Shown piece by piece: positions 34,680 through 44,926 of a stretch of DNA of 64,000 bases. The DNA lies in the NCBI GenBank assembly GCA_028023455.1, contig JAQFVV010006505.1:682001-746000 (forward strand), written 5' to 3'. How positions within the stretch are numbered: the stretch's first letter is position 1; the number at the start of each line of letters is the position of its first letter. The position numbers and the translations under genes are program-made. Origin of the DNA: Epiperipatus broadwayi (lineage: Eukaryota > Onychophora > Udeonychophora > Euonychophora > Peripatidae). Under the pieces are notes generated by a model. The model worked only from the letters and a program-made list of their open reading frames with translations, did not search any database and had not been told where the DNA came from.

Positions 34680-35150
34680 ATTGCTTCACTTCTCACCTTT
34701 CAAACTATTCAACTGTTCATCTTGTTGAAAAATCAATGATAGAAACATTCAAAGTCCTTGGTGTATTTGATAATGTAGTCATACCCACATGGGTGCTGTT
34801 TGTGATAAACCATTCCTCTTTGTATTTTCTTTTTCAATCATTGTGATCAGTACAAATCACTGATGTTGAGTGAATTGAAATTATGGCCCAAATCAATTCC
34901 ATGCCCTAAAAACACTGAATTTATGTTGGGTCTCTTTTCATGTGTTATACAAATGCACCAAAACAGATCCCAACATAAAGTCTGTATTTTTTAAAGCATA
35001 AGATTGACTCTGACCACAATTTCAATTGACTCAAATCAAAGTGGTTTGTGCTGAGTGCACTGTTTGAAAGAGAAAATAAAAAAACTATGAGTTGCATTCT
35101 CATGCAAATGGTATATGTAAATTTACAAACTTGCATACTAATCAACCAAT
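34677..35150. other. Unassigned DNA
   Basis: Slightly less AT-rich than its surroundings. The minus-strand open frame 34945-35145 has no family motif. Nothing else is supported. Confidence 0.5.
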
Positions 35151-35154
35151 ATTA

Positions 35155-35885
35155 TTTTTCTGAAGGTTTGTGATGATGGTGTTTTAGTTGTATTTTTTAA
35201 TTGGACTATTTCCATCATCTAATATAAGTATTGAAGGTCTTTAGAAAAAATTAACTTTATTTAAATATTCCAAATACATTCAATTGTTAGTAATAGCATA
35301 TCAAACAGGTTAGTATATGGCCAATGTTTTGAGAAGTATTACTATCTCTTCTACAGATGTTGCTGGCCTGACCAGTGATAGTACTAGCATAGGAATTGAA
35401 CCTGGATCTGTATATTGTTGAGTATTGAATTTTAAAATTGCCTGACCAGTGACAGTACTACCATGGGATTCGAACCTGGACCCTTAGATTCTTGAGTATT
35501 GAATTTTACAGCATTACCTTAAAATTCAATACTCAATAATTTAAGGGTCCAGGTTCGAATTCCATGCTAGTACTGTCACTGCTCAGGCCAGCAACACTTG
35601 AAAAAGATGGTTCAGTTGGTTAGAGCATTAACTTAAATTCAATATTCAAGAATCTAAGAGTCCTGATTCGATTCACATGCTAGAACTGTCACTAGTCAGG
35701 TTACCAACACCTGAAAAAGAGAGGCGAATAATACCACTCAAAATGTTGTGCATATACTAACCTGGGTATTATTACTAACAGTTGAATGTATTTGGAATAT
35801 TTAAATAAAGTTAAAATTTTCTATAGACATTCAATACTCATGTTAGATGTTGGAAATAGTCCAATATAAAAATATAAATAATCAC
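35155..35885. mobile_element. Inverted PLE terminal repeats with tRNA-like modules, no body
   Basis: 35155-35515 is in minus orientation (GAAGGTTTGTGATGATGGTG ... GTTGCTGGCCTGACCAGTGA). Two copies of the GGATTCGAACCTGGA-type B-box module lie at about 35390-35420 and 35450-35485. 35515-35885 is in plus orientation and again has two modules (CAGGTTCGAATTCC and CTGATTCGATTCACATG), with GGTTCAGTTGGTTAGAGCAT as A-box region. It is the same family as 14930-19265. The coding region is absent. Confidence 0.75.
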
Positions 35886-36384
35886 CCTATAAGCTCTTTC
35901 TTCTTCTAACCTATGTTAGCGCTACAAACATGACTGGTCTGGTCAAAAGCAGTGCTAAGTTACAAATCTGTAAAGTAGTTACAATTTTATAATCTTTCCA
36001 GCATAGAAGAGTTTCCCTATTTATTGAATTAGTATCGAATAAGGAAAATAAATAAAAGATATTTTTGATTAGATAACAGTTGGGATTTTTTAAATGCCAA
36101 TTAGTTTTTTACAGCCTATTTTATTATGAATATTTTTACGATAACATTAAACAGCAATAAATAAAGTCAATTAGCTGAACTGCACCCAAATAATAAAATG
36201 TGTACTATACCACTTATATATTGCATAATAAGAATCATTTGCACATTTTAACAGTATTGGCTAAAATCTTGTATACATGACAATATAAAACTGAATTGCA
36301 CATGCACAATCATTATATACATTTTCAAATAATTTATTTCAATAGTGATAATACATTGTACACGCTTAACACCTGCATTTATAT
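35886..36384. other. AT-rich DNA, nothing recognised
   Basis: No supported gene. Confidence 0.5.
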
Positions 36385-36738
36385 ATGTAATATATGCGGG
36401 ATTCAAACTCAGACTTTCACATGACTCACAACTCTCAGTGCCATCTTATATTGCTCACCCACCTGATCACACACATGTTGAAAAAATAAATAAGCACCAA
36501 TATACATATTTCATACTAAGCCAGCACTCATCAGTTGGTCCAGATTACTGTAATATAAAGCTGAGTACTGATTGTATATATGTGTGAAAGGGTAATCTGG
36601 ACCAACTGATGAGTGCTGGTTTAGCATGAAACATATACAGTGGTGATTATTTATCTATTCAACATGTGCATGATCAGGTAGGTCAGCAATATAAGATGGC
36701 ACTGAGAGTTATGGGTCGTGTGAAAGTTTGAATAGTGA
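36385..36738. mobile_element. Retrozyme-like minimal palindrome
   Basis: A minus-strand end (36385-36551) and a plus-strand end (36552-36738) of the family are fused head to head, keeping only the piece from the pol III-like end to the ribozyme on each side. The minus-strand ribozyme (36494-36551) keeps CTGATGA, stem II GTGCT/AGTAT, GAAA, stem III and the AUA site. The plus-strand one (about 36588-36645) keeps CTGATGA and GAAA, but stem III is broken (ACAGTGG). Confidence 0.8.
36494..36551 (-). ncRNA. Hammerhead ribozyme, type I, core intact, weak outer stem I
   Basis: On the minus strand: inner stem I CCAA/TTGG, core CTGATGA, stem II GTGCT/AGTAT with loop GGCTT (two wobble pairs), GAAA, stem III ATA/TAT with loop TG, and A at the cleavage position. 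The outer part of stem I (AATCT against TGCTTA) hardly pairs, so cleavage may be slow. Confidence 0.7.
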
Positions 36739-37038
36739 TAGTAAAATATGTTTCTAATATTTGTAAATAAACTGAAATACCACATAATTGGGAATTAACA
36801 GTTCATAGATTAAAATTCATATTGTAATTTCTAGTTCTCAAATGTAACATGATTTTCCAAGAAATAGCCACTTTAATGTAAAATATATGACTTGAATATA
36901 TTTTTGTATTGTTATTGATTAATTTTATTTTTATAATAACTTCTAAAATTTTGTATTTTTCTGTAATTAAACTTATATTTTACCTTTCATTGGCAAACTG
37001 TATATTCTTATATTACAAAAATTTAAAAAAAAAACAAT
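36739..37038. other. AT-rich spacer ending in (TA)n
   Basis: The (TA)n at 37037-37050 is the likely insertion target of the following LINE. Confidence 0.55.
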
Positions 37039-37376
37039 ATATATATATATGGCTAAAGAAAGGATTTTGCTATTAACTGAAAGGAGACCCTTTGATTCCT
37101 CTTGGAGGCCTTAAAGGAACCGAGCAGGGCAAATTCCTAATGTCCACTCCATACGTTCTTGTCGTTGCAGCTGTTATTACTATGTGATTATTCATATAGT
37201 ATACGAACATGGATGGGCTGCTCACCAACATGCATTAGCCAGCATGGTGAGTTTATTGGCTTTTTACCTCTGAGTTTAAGATCAAGAAACACCATGGTCT
37301 TTCTTCTCAGTGCCTGATAAGGCAGAATGAATGTTTGTGTAAATGATAAATATTTTTCCAATACATATATACAATT

Positions 37377-40109
37377 ATGACAGACAAAAATAAAGCATGG
37401 CCCTTATTCCCAGGAGGCTGTAAAGTCACCAACCAAGGCAGCGGTTGGTGGCCGAAGGCGGAGGGTGCTAAGAATCCCCTGATTGTGGACCCAGGCTGCC
37501 ATTTGATGACGAATTTTTATTTAGGTACTTACAACTGCAGATCACTTTCAAGTGAAGGAAGATTGCAAGAATTAGAAGAAGAATTGTCTTATATTAAATG
37601 GGACATTATTGGACTTTGTGAAGTTAGAAGAAAAGGTGAAGAAACAATTGATTTAAAAAGTGGACATATACTCTATTATAAAGGCACACATATTGGAAAT
37701 ACAAGTGGAGTAGGATTCATTATAAATAAAAAGTGGAAGAACAATATTGTGGAGATTGATGGTGTATCGGACAGAGTTGCAAGATTAGTTATACAACTTA
37801 ATAGCAGATACCAAATGCAGATAATTCAGGTTTATGCCCCAACAAGTTCTCATAGTGATGAAGTAGTAGAAGATTTTTATATGGATGTACAAAAGGCTTT
37901 TGATCAGAGTAAACAACATTTTAAAATTGTTATGGGAGACTTTAATGCTAGAATTGGTAGACAAATGAAAGATGAAATTGCTGTAGGTAATTTTGGTTAT
38001 GGTAATAGAAATGAGAGAGGACATAGACTTGTGGAGTTTGCAGAAAAAGAAAAACTTTATATTATGAATTCATTTTTTGAGAAAAATGTTAAAAGGAAAT
38101 GGACATGGAAGCATCCAAATGAAGGTACAGCAGAATTGGATTATATTTTGACTAACAGGAAATACATATTTCAAGATTGTAATGTTCTTAATAAATTTAA
38201 CACAGGAAGTGATCATCGATTAGTAAGGTGTAAGTTACGTGTTAATGTAAAACTAGAGAGACAAAAATTATTGAGAAAAACAATATTTACAGTTGATATT
38301 CCTAATCTTCAGAAACATTCTAATGAATTTAAATTAGAACTTACAAATAGGTTTCAAGTGTTAGGAGATTTTGAACATGATTCAGATTTGAATGAAATTA
38401 ATATGAAAATAACTGATACACTTTTAAAAACTGCAACAAAGATAGCTGGTAGAAAAAAGCAGCAATTGACTAATAAAATTTCTACTGAGACTAGAGAATT
38501 TATGAAGAAAAGAAGGAATATGAAGATATACAAAAATGATGTATTAAAAAGAATTGAATATCTCGAATTTTGTAAAATGGTACGGAAAAAAGTTGAAAAT
38601 GATATAAGAAAGTATAACTGTGAAATAGCAAGGAAAGCTGTAGAAGAAAATAAAAGTCTCAAGAATGTTAAACAACATTTTGGTATTGGTAGGAAATTTA
38701 TATCTGCAATAAGAAAAAAAGATGGAATTATTACTAAAAAGAGAGATGACATCATGAAATTGGTAGAAGATTTTTATCAAGAATTATATAGTAATAAAGA
38801 ACAAGTACCTCCTATATCTATTACATCTTCCGAATTGCCCAGAATTTTAAATGAAGAAGTGAGACATGCAATTAAATGTATGAAGAAAGGAAAGGCTCCA
38901 GGAAATGATGGAATTATAATTGATATATTAAAAGAAGCAGGTGAAGAAATAGAAACAATTTTAGCAAAGTTATATACCAAATGTCTAAATGATAAAGATG
39001 TACTGGAAGATTGGAAGAATGCAGTAATAATATTAATATTTAAAAAAGGTGATAAAGAAGATATTAGAAATTACAGACCTATCAGCCTTTTATCAGTTTT
39101 ATATAAAATTTTTACCAAGATAATTACAACTCGTCTACAGAGAACTTTGGATTTCCACCAACCAAGAGAACAAGCTGGATTTAAAAGTGGTTTTAGTACA
39201 ATAGATCATATCCAGGTATTGAGAGAAGTCATAGAAAGGACAAATGAATATGAGTTGTCATTATGTTTTGGATTTGTAGATTATGAAAAGGCATTCGATT
39301 CTATACACATTTCTTCAGTGATTAAAGCATTGGATCATCAAGGTATAGATCCAGGATATTGTCATATTTTAAAGAATATTTATAAAAATGCAACAGCAAC
39401 AATTAGATTACATAATGATACTGGAAAAATCAACATTGAGAAAGGTGTAAGGCAAGGTGACTCCATATCTCCAAAACTTTTTACAGCAGTGCTGCAAGAA
39501 GTATTTTGTGGATTAAAATGGGAAACTAAAGGAATGAAAGTAAATGGAGAGTATTTAAGTCATTTAGATTTTGCAGATGATGTAGTTGTTTTTGCAAATA
39601 ATGCTTCAGAGCTGCAGGAAATGTTGCAGGAGTTAGCAGATGAAAGTAGAAAAGTAGGACTAAAGATAAATGTTAAAAAGACTAAAGTAATGTTTAATCG
39701 ATTTGCTCAAAATATGAAAATAAAGATTGATTATGAAGAATTAGAAGAAGTTAACAGTTACAAATACCTAGGTCAGATTATTAATACAGATGGAAACATA
39801 ATGGAGGAAATTAATCATAGAATTAAACTTGGTTGGAGTGCTTTTGGTAGAAATAACTTGATACTAAAAGGAAATATGCCTATGTGTTTGAAAAGAATGG
39901 TTTTTAACAAATGTGTTTTACCAGTTCTTACTTATGGATCTGAGACTTGGACACTTAATAGAAGAGCAATACAGAGACTTCAGACCACTCAAAGGAGTAT
40001 GGAGAGATGTATGTTGGGAGTAACAAGAAGAGATCGAAAATGCAATGTATGGGTAAGACAACAAACAGGTGTTACTGACCTTATTGAAAAAATTAAAAGA
40101 TTGAAATGA
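37377..40109 (+). CDS. RTE-like LINE ORF: AP endonuclease and reverse transcriptase (3' frameshifted)
   Basis: A frame of 910 codons. The N-terminal AP-type endonuclease has TYNCRSL near residue 50, LCEVRR near 80, VMGDFNAR near 187 and SDHRLV near 278. A lysine-rich linker follows. The reverse transcriptase starts with GKAPGNDGI near 508 and has YRPISLL near 563, DYEKAFDS near 634, RQGDSISP near 691, the active site FADD near 733 and YLGQII near 790. The enzyme nicks DNA and copies the element's RNA at the nick. Compared with copy 2, one G is missing at about 40107 (AAATGAGTTGGG against AAATGGAGTTGGG), which makes a stop and detaches the last 74 residues. The first ATG is used here, but an in-frame ATG at 37506 just before the endonuclease domain is equally possible. 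Confidence 0.9.
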   Translation: MTDKNKAWPLFPGGCKVTNQGSGWWPKAEGAKNPLIVDPGCHLMTNFYLGTYNCRSLSSEGRLQELEEELSYIKWDIIGLCEVRRKGEETIDLKSGHILYYKGTHIGNTSGVGFIINKKWKNNIVEIDGVSDRVARLVIQLNSRYQMQIIQVYAPTSSHSDEVVEDFYMDVQKAFDQSKQHFKIVMGDFNARIGRQMKDEIAVGNFGYGNRNERGHRLVEFAEKEKLYIMNSFFEKNVKRKWTWKHPNEGTAELDYILTNRKYIFQDCNVLNKFNTGSDHRLVRCKLRVNVKLERQKLLRKTIFTVDIPNLQKHSNEFKLELTNRFQVLGDFEHDSDLNEINMKITDTLLKTATKIAGRKKQQLTNKISTETREFMKKRRNMKIYKNDVLKRIEYLEFCKMVRKKVENDIRKYNCEIARKAVEENKSLKNVKQHFGIGRKFISAIRKKDGIITKKRDDIMKLVEDFYQELYSNKEQVPPISITSSELPRILNEEVRHAIKCMKKGKAPGNDGIIIDILKEAGEEIETILAKLYTKCLNDKDVLEDWKNAVIILIFKKGDKEDIRNYRPISLLSVLYKIFTKIITTRLQRTLDFHQPREQAGFKSGFSTIDHIQVLREVIERTNEYELSLCFGFVDYEKAFDSIHISSVIKALDHQGIDPGYCHILKNIYKNATATIRLHNDTGKINIEKGVRQGDSISPKLFTAVLQEVFCGLKWETKGMKVNGEYLSHLDFADDVVVFANNASELQEMLQELADESRKVGLKINVKKTKVMFNRFAQNMKIKIDYEELEEVNSYKYLGQIINTDGNIMEEINHRIKLGWSAFGRNNLILKGNMPMCLKRMVFNKCVLPVLTYGSETWTLNRRAIQRLQTTQRSMERCMLGVTRRDRKCNVWVRQQTGVTDLIEKIKRLK

Positions 40110-40333
40110 GTTGGGCTGGACATATTGCTAGAAGAAATGATAATAGATGGACAATTGAAATTTTAAACTGGATTCCAAGAGATTGTAAAAGACCCAGAAA
40201 GAGACCACATGTGAGATGGATGGATGAAATAAGAAAATGTGCAGGGGTGTTGTGGAAAAGAGAAGCTAAAGATCGGAGAAGATGGATTAAACTTGGAGAG
40301 ATCTTCATCCTGCAGTGGATTGATAATGGTTGA
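40106..40333 (+). pseudogene. Detached C-terminus of RTE-like ORF, copy 1
   Basis: This is the out-of-frame continuation of the preceding frame, beginning SWAGHIARR and containing RWMDEIRK and DRRRWIKLGE, which close the C-terminal domain of this LINE family. In copy 2 it is fused in frame, so copy 1 has lost it by a one-base deletion. Confidence 0.9.
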
Positions 40334-40379
40334 TGATGATAATGATGATGATATATATATATATTTATAACATTGAATA

Positions 40380-40830
40380 TATGATAACAAATCGATCTTT
40401 AAACTATCAACAATCTCAACCTGTAGTCAAGGCAACCTCCTTATACAATAAAGATGACACCATCTATATATATGGTCTTATATGCTTATATAGACACTAA
40501 ATATGGCAAATTAACCAAGGAGTGTGAGACTAATAATGCAAAGATGTTTAAACAAACCTTAGTGACCAGGTAAATATAACCTGTTTTGAAAGCTGACTAA
40601 TAAATAATCAATTATAACTTCCAAATTTTAAAAGCTGATTAATAAATAGTCATCTATAACATATAAATTCCATATAAGGTATATATATCTACTAAGACAA
40701 TAAAGCCAATTACTCAATGCTTTAATAGGTTTATAAATGTAGTTGGTAGCAATCAACTCTTAAGTTATCAACAATCTCAACCTGTTGCCAAGGCAACTTC
40801 CTTTAATAGTAAAGGTGGTGAATATATATA
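40380..40830. repeat. Degenerate direct repeat, about 359 bp apart
   Basis: ATCAACAATCTCAACCTGTA-GTCAAGGCAAC at about 40404 recurs at about 40763 with TTGCCAAGGCAAC. AAAGCTGACTAATAAATAAT and AAAGCTGATTAATAAATAGT are a second internal pair at about 40590 and 40630. I do not recognise the family. Confidence 0.6.
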
Positions 40831-41525
40831 TTAATGAATTCAAAAATACACATTAAAAATATTGTAATTAAATCATTTTCTCATTTACTTTCTAAAAGAA
40901 ATGAGAAGAAAAGAGCTACAACACCTAGTTGATAATAATTGTTAACAAAGAATAATATTCTACTATTTATATAATGACACAAAATAATAAAAATGTTTTA
41001 ATTAACTTCTTTCAGCAATAAAACTCTAGTTTGATTCAAAGATATAGAATGAAACATTTTATAATTTCCATTTCTTACAAACTGAAATCTTTCATAATTT
41101 TTTTAACCAGCTAATACAAATTACATTTATCAAATTATTTTAAAATGAATACATTTTTTCATCGGTAATTAAAATGTTAGTTAGCGTATGTAATTATAGT
41201 TGACATATTTAATGTTTTCAAGTAGTAATTAACAACTTTATTATTATGAGAAATGTTAAAAACAAACGTTTTTTTTTTAAAAAAAAACAACAGACATTTA
41301 TTAAATCACTAAGACAAAAATTTAAATAGTTATTGTCTTTTTAAAATTAAAATGTCTTCAATTTATTTTCAATGTAAAAAAAAAATCTTTTAAATAGCGC
41401 TATTAAAACGTTTTTTTTTTTTTTTAAACTTTTACTATACAGGTAATTTATGATAATGTTATTTTCGTAATAATATATATATTTTTAAAAAAAAAGTAAA
41501 ACTTTTGAGTTCACTACATTTTTGG
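40831..41525. other. AT-rich DNA with A/T homopolymers
   Basis: No gene or repeat boundary is supported. Confidence 0.55.
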
Positions 41526-41529
41526 ATCG

Positions 41530-42330
41530 TATAAGTTAACTAAGACTTAATGAAGAATATTTCTGTAGTGTAATTTTCACTACACCACTCTCATTCAAGG
41601 CACGGCTGGTTTCTATCTACTTTTAACACTTTGTGAAGTGGTTTATGTCAATGTTGAGATGGCAGAAAGTTTGACACATCATTTAAATTGTAATAATTGG
41701 CTATATATATATATATATAAACTGAACATTGATAAAGATAAGTGTAAGAGATTATGATCTGGGCCAACTGATGAGTGCTGTTTCAGCTTGGAATGTATAT
41801 CTTGAGAATGATAATTTTTTGATATATCCTTGATCATATGTATGTGATGACACCCCTCCACAAAGTGTTACAAATAGAAATCAGTCTCTACCATGCATGA
41901 GAGTGGTGTAGTGAAAATTGTACTACAGAAATATTTATTAAGAGGATAATCTCTATACTAATGAGTGACTAACTAAAATTATTAATATACTTCCATCAAG
42001 TTGTCTGTGTCAAAGTTGTGAGGGTGGTCGGTTTGTCACTTATCAATTAAACTGTAGTAATTGGCTATCTATGCAAACTGAACAATAATAGAAAGAGATT
42101 GTGATTTAGACCAACTGATGAGTGCTGGTTTAGCATGAAATGTGTATCTTGGGATTAAATATCTTTTTCACATCTTTAATCCTATGGTTATAATTTCACT
42201 TCATCTCAAAGTGTTAAAAATGATAAAAACTAACTCCTATTTTGTGACAGTGGTGTAGTGAAAATTATACTACAGAAATATTCATTAAATGGATAATCTC
42301 TATTCTAATGAGTGATTAATAAAATTATTA
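41530..42330 (+). mobile_element. Retrozyme-like cluster, divergent subfamily
   Basis: Two plus-strand ribozyme-bearing units (ribozymes at about 41752-41810 and 42104-42160, about 350 bp apart) lie beside inverted and direct copies of the body seen at 3105 and 3745 (GGTAGAGACTGGTTTCTATC-type; ATTCATTAAATGGATAATCT). The first ribozyme has lost GAAA (GGAA). The second is intact and uses an AUC cleavage site. The body differs from the 24 kb family, so this is a sister family sharing the ribozyme. Confidence 0.75.
42104..42160 (+). ncRNA. Hammerhead ribozyme, type I, AUC cleavage site
   Basis: Outer stem I ATTTA/TAAAT with an internal loop, inner stem I CCAA/TTGG, core CTGATGA at 42115-42121, stem II GTGCT/AGCAT with loop GGTTT, GAAA at 42137-42140, stem III ATG/TAT-type (one G.U), and C42148 at the cleavage position. 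Outer stem I differs in sequence from the other copies yet still pairs, a compensatory change. Confidence 0.82.
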
Positions 42331-43245
42331 ATATATGTCCATCAAATGTTAAGGTTTGTGTATTCATTCTTGCCAATATTTCATTGATCTTTTTCTTGCT
42401 AGTTTTTTATTATTATACTTTTTTTATTATTTTGAATTGTATTATTTTGCAACATTTTCATTCCATTGATTTTCAAGAATTTATACATTTGAAATATCTC
42501 TTCAATTTAATTATTTTAAATCCAATTATTTAGAAAGCATTTTACACCATCTTTTTGCGAGATTTATCTTCTTATATACTGCATTATCTTAGCTATAAGT
42601 TTTGATTTTTTTTTGTCAGAGACATGGATAGGCCTCAGTTATAAAGATTTTTTTTAGAATTTTGATGATTTTGATATTTAGAAAAAAAAATTACTTTATT
42701 TTCCAAATTATTTTTTCATTTGCCAAAGTAAATGATTAATTCCTTAAAAGGGACAATTCCTATTGATAGTTCTGCTAATTACCAATGTTCAACTTTTGAT
42801 TTCAGTATAAAATCTTTATTCTATGCTAAAACAACAATTAGACATGATTTATTATATATTTAAGTTTACAAACAAAAAACATTCTAAGAAATATATTTGA
42901 ACTTTGAAAATATTGGGAAAATGAGCTTATAATAAAAACAATAATGTTTTTGTCATCAATGGTGGACAAAAAAAATGGTGTAAGCAATTCCAAAATATTA
43001 ATTAACCTTCTTTGATTGTATTTAGTCTTAAAATGTGGACAAATATTAATCTCTGATAAATCTATAAAATTTTCTGCTACAAAATAATAAAATTGCTTTA
43101 TAAATTTTAGAATATTTTAAAAGACCCTAACACAGCATAGGTAATAATAGGTAATGACTTATGACTTATATATTAAGTATTACAAGCTGTTATCATCTTA
43201 CCCAAATTTATCATTTCCTTTGTTGTAATATCTTATATAAATGCC
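42331..43245. other. AT-rich DNA, nothing recognised
   Basis: An open frame at 42312-42533 is hydrophobic AT-rich translation without a motif. Confidence 0.5.
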
Positions 43246-43249
43246 ATTT

Positions 43250-43640
43250 ATTCACTCTACTTTGAACACTTAATAGCAAAAAATCTTTTATTCTACATCT
43301 ATGAATATACAATCTTACATTTTGACTGTCCACTAGTCTTCTTCAGAACTATGATATAATGAACAAAATAAAATATTTAACTATATAAATAATAATATAA
43401 AAATGTAAACAATAAAAGTAATAAAATAAAAATAAAAAATAAAATATATTGGTGGTTTTTTATTTTATTATATTTTTTTATTATTTTATTAAATTTATTG
43501 GTTACATTTTTTTAATATTATTTATAGTTATATATTCATTCTGAAGAAGACTGCAGGACAGTCAAAACATAAGACCATGTATGCATATAGTAGAATAAAA
43601 GCTTTTTTGCTAGAAAGTACTCAAAATAGAGTGGATAAAT
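43250..43640. repeat. Inverted PLE-like terminal repeats
   Basis: The left arm TTGACTGTCC ... AGTCTTCTTCAGAA and the right arm TTCTGAAGAAGACTGCAGGA with CAGTCAAAACATAAGACC mirror each other. The flanks TTTATTCTAC and GTAGAATAAA, and TTTGAACACTTAATAGCAAA against TTTTTTGCTAGAAAGTACTC, are also mirrored. CTGAAGA-hairpin-AAAAC is the usual degenerate hammerhead position of PLE ends. There is no coding body between the arms. Confidence 0.65.
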
Positions 43641-44150
43641 TGCCATTATTATCTAACCAACCATAGTTTTTGTTAATTATTACGATCAAATTTATTAACT
43701 TTTATTTTTAAAAATAAAACATATATAAATAAAATCATAGTGTTTCCATGCATTCTTTTAGTCTTAAATATAATTATTGTGGGGAAATTCACAAATATAT
43801 TTAATAAACTATGAAAAATTCATATTTTTTTGTATTTCAAAAAATTTTCCTGAAATCATCTTACAAATGCTGTGGAAAACAGCTTACAAAGAGTAAAAAC
43901 TGTCAAAGACTGAAGGTGGGAGGACTAAACACACAGACATAGTCATTCATTTTTTGTGAAATGCCAAGGAAAATACTTATTTCTTCTGATTTTTTAAAGT
44001 TAATAAATCAGTATTAGCTAGCTCACAATTTTGACATTTAACCAAAACCTACAGAATATATCACTATTGATAATAATATAAGAATAATCTAAAAAGACAG
44101 AAGAACCATGCTATTTCTGAATTAAACAGCCTAATATGGAATAAATTAAA
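43641..44150. other. AT-rich DNA, nothing recognised
   Basis: No supported gene. Confidence 0.5.
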
Positions 44151-44154
44151 CATA

Positions 44155-44870
44155 TTTTATCATCTTCATCATTTTCAACCATTACCATTCCACTGCAGAA
44201 TGAAGGTCTCTCCAAGTTCAATCCATATTCCTCCAATCTCTAGATCTTCCCCACATCATCCCAGCACACTTCCTTGCTTCATCCATTCATTTCACATATG
44301 GTCTTTTTGTAGATCTTACTCATACATCATCATCACCATCATTTTCAATCATTACCATTCCATTGCAGGATGGTCTCTCAAAGTTCAAACCATCTCCAAT
44401 CTCCAGTTTTTTCCACATCATCTGCATACACTTTTATCTCATCTATTCTTTTCACATGTGCTCTCTTTTCTATATCTTTTATAATATCTCAGAATTAAAA
44501 ATTGTTTGACATATGAAGATTAATTTGCATAAATTAGCATACATCAACAACACCATAATGTTTCTAACTTTTTGGCTATGAATATGAGGTTAAAAGACCT
44601 CAAAAGCACTAAGCCTGATATTTAATTTTGATATTTCTAATTTCACCAATGAGCATTCGAAGTGTGGTATAATTACAATATCTCAGAATCCAATTTAAGA
44701 TTTCAACTGTCCATCTATTATCATGTAGTCTAGAAATATGTCCACCCCAACTCTATGTCAGTCTCTTAATTCTTTCAATGATGGCAGTAACACCTGCTTG
44801 TTGTCTTACCCATGTATTTCATTTTTGCTCTCATCTTGTTATTCTTAACATGCATCTCATTAACGAAAAT
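44155..44870 (-). pseudogene. Old RTE-like LINE 3' fragments
   Basis: On the minus strand, 44160-44300 and 44320-44480 are two tandem copies of the LINE 3' end (ATGGTAATGGTTGAAAATGA; CTGCAGTGGAATGG). 44640-44870 corresponds to the C-terminal coding part just upstream (ACAAGCAGGTGTTACTGCC; GATGGACAGTTGAAATCTTA). They are far more diverged from the two young copies than those are from each other. Copy 2 inserted right beside them. Confidence 0.75.
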
Positions 44871-44926
44871 GTAACTTAGACATACTTAAAACTAAGAATC
44901 CCCTGATTGCGGACCCAGGCTGCCAT

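Larger units (their letters stand above)
37051..40363 (+). mobile_element. RTE-like LINE, copy 1, nearly full length
   Basis: The element has a 5' region of about 325 bp, one long endonuclease-RT frame, a very short 3' end and a simple tail GGTTGATGATGATAATGATGATG. A TA-rich run lies on both sides, compatible with a target duplication. A compact single-ORF layout with a (TGA)n-type tail fits RTE-clade LINEs. Copy 2 at 44893 is almost identical, and older 3' fragments lie at 44155-44870. Confidence 0.85.

Noticed and set aside
37785-40390. Minus-strand frames of 67-133 codons inside the RTE-like LINEs
   Set aside because: They are shadows of the coding strand and occur identically in both LINE copies.
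41752-41810. Functional hammerhead
   Set aside because: GAAA is replaced by GGAA and stem II closure is lost.
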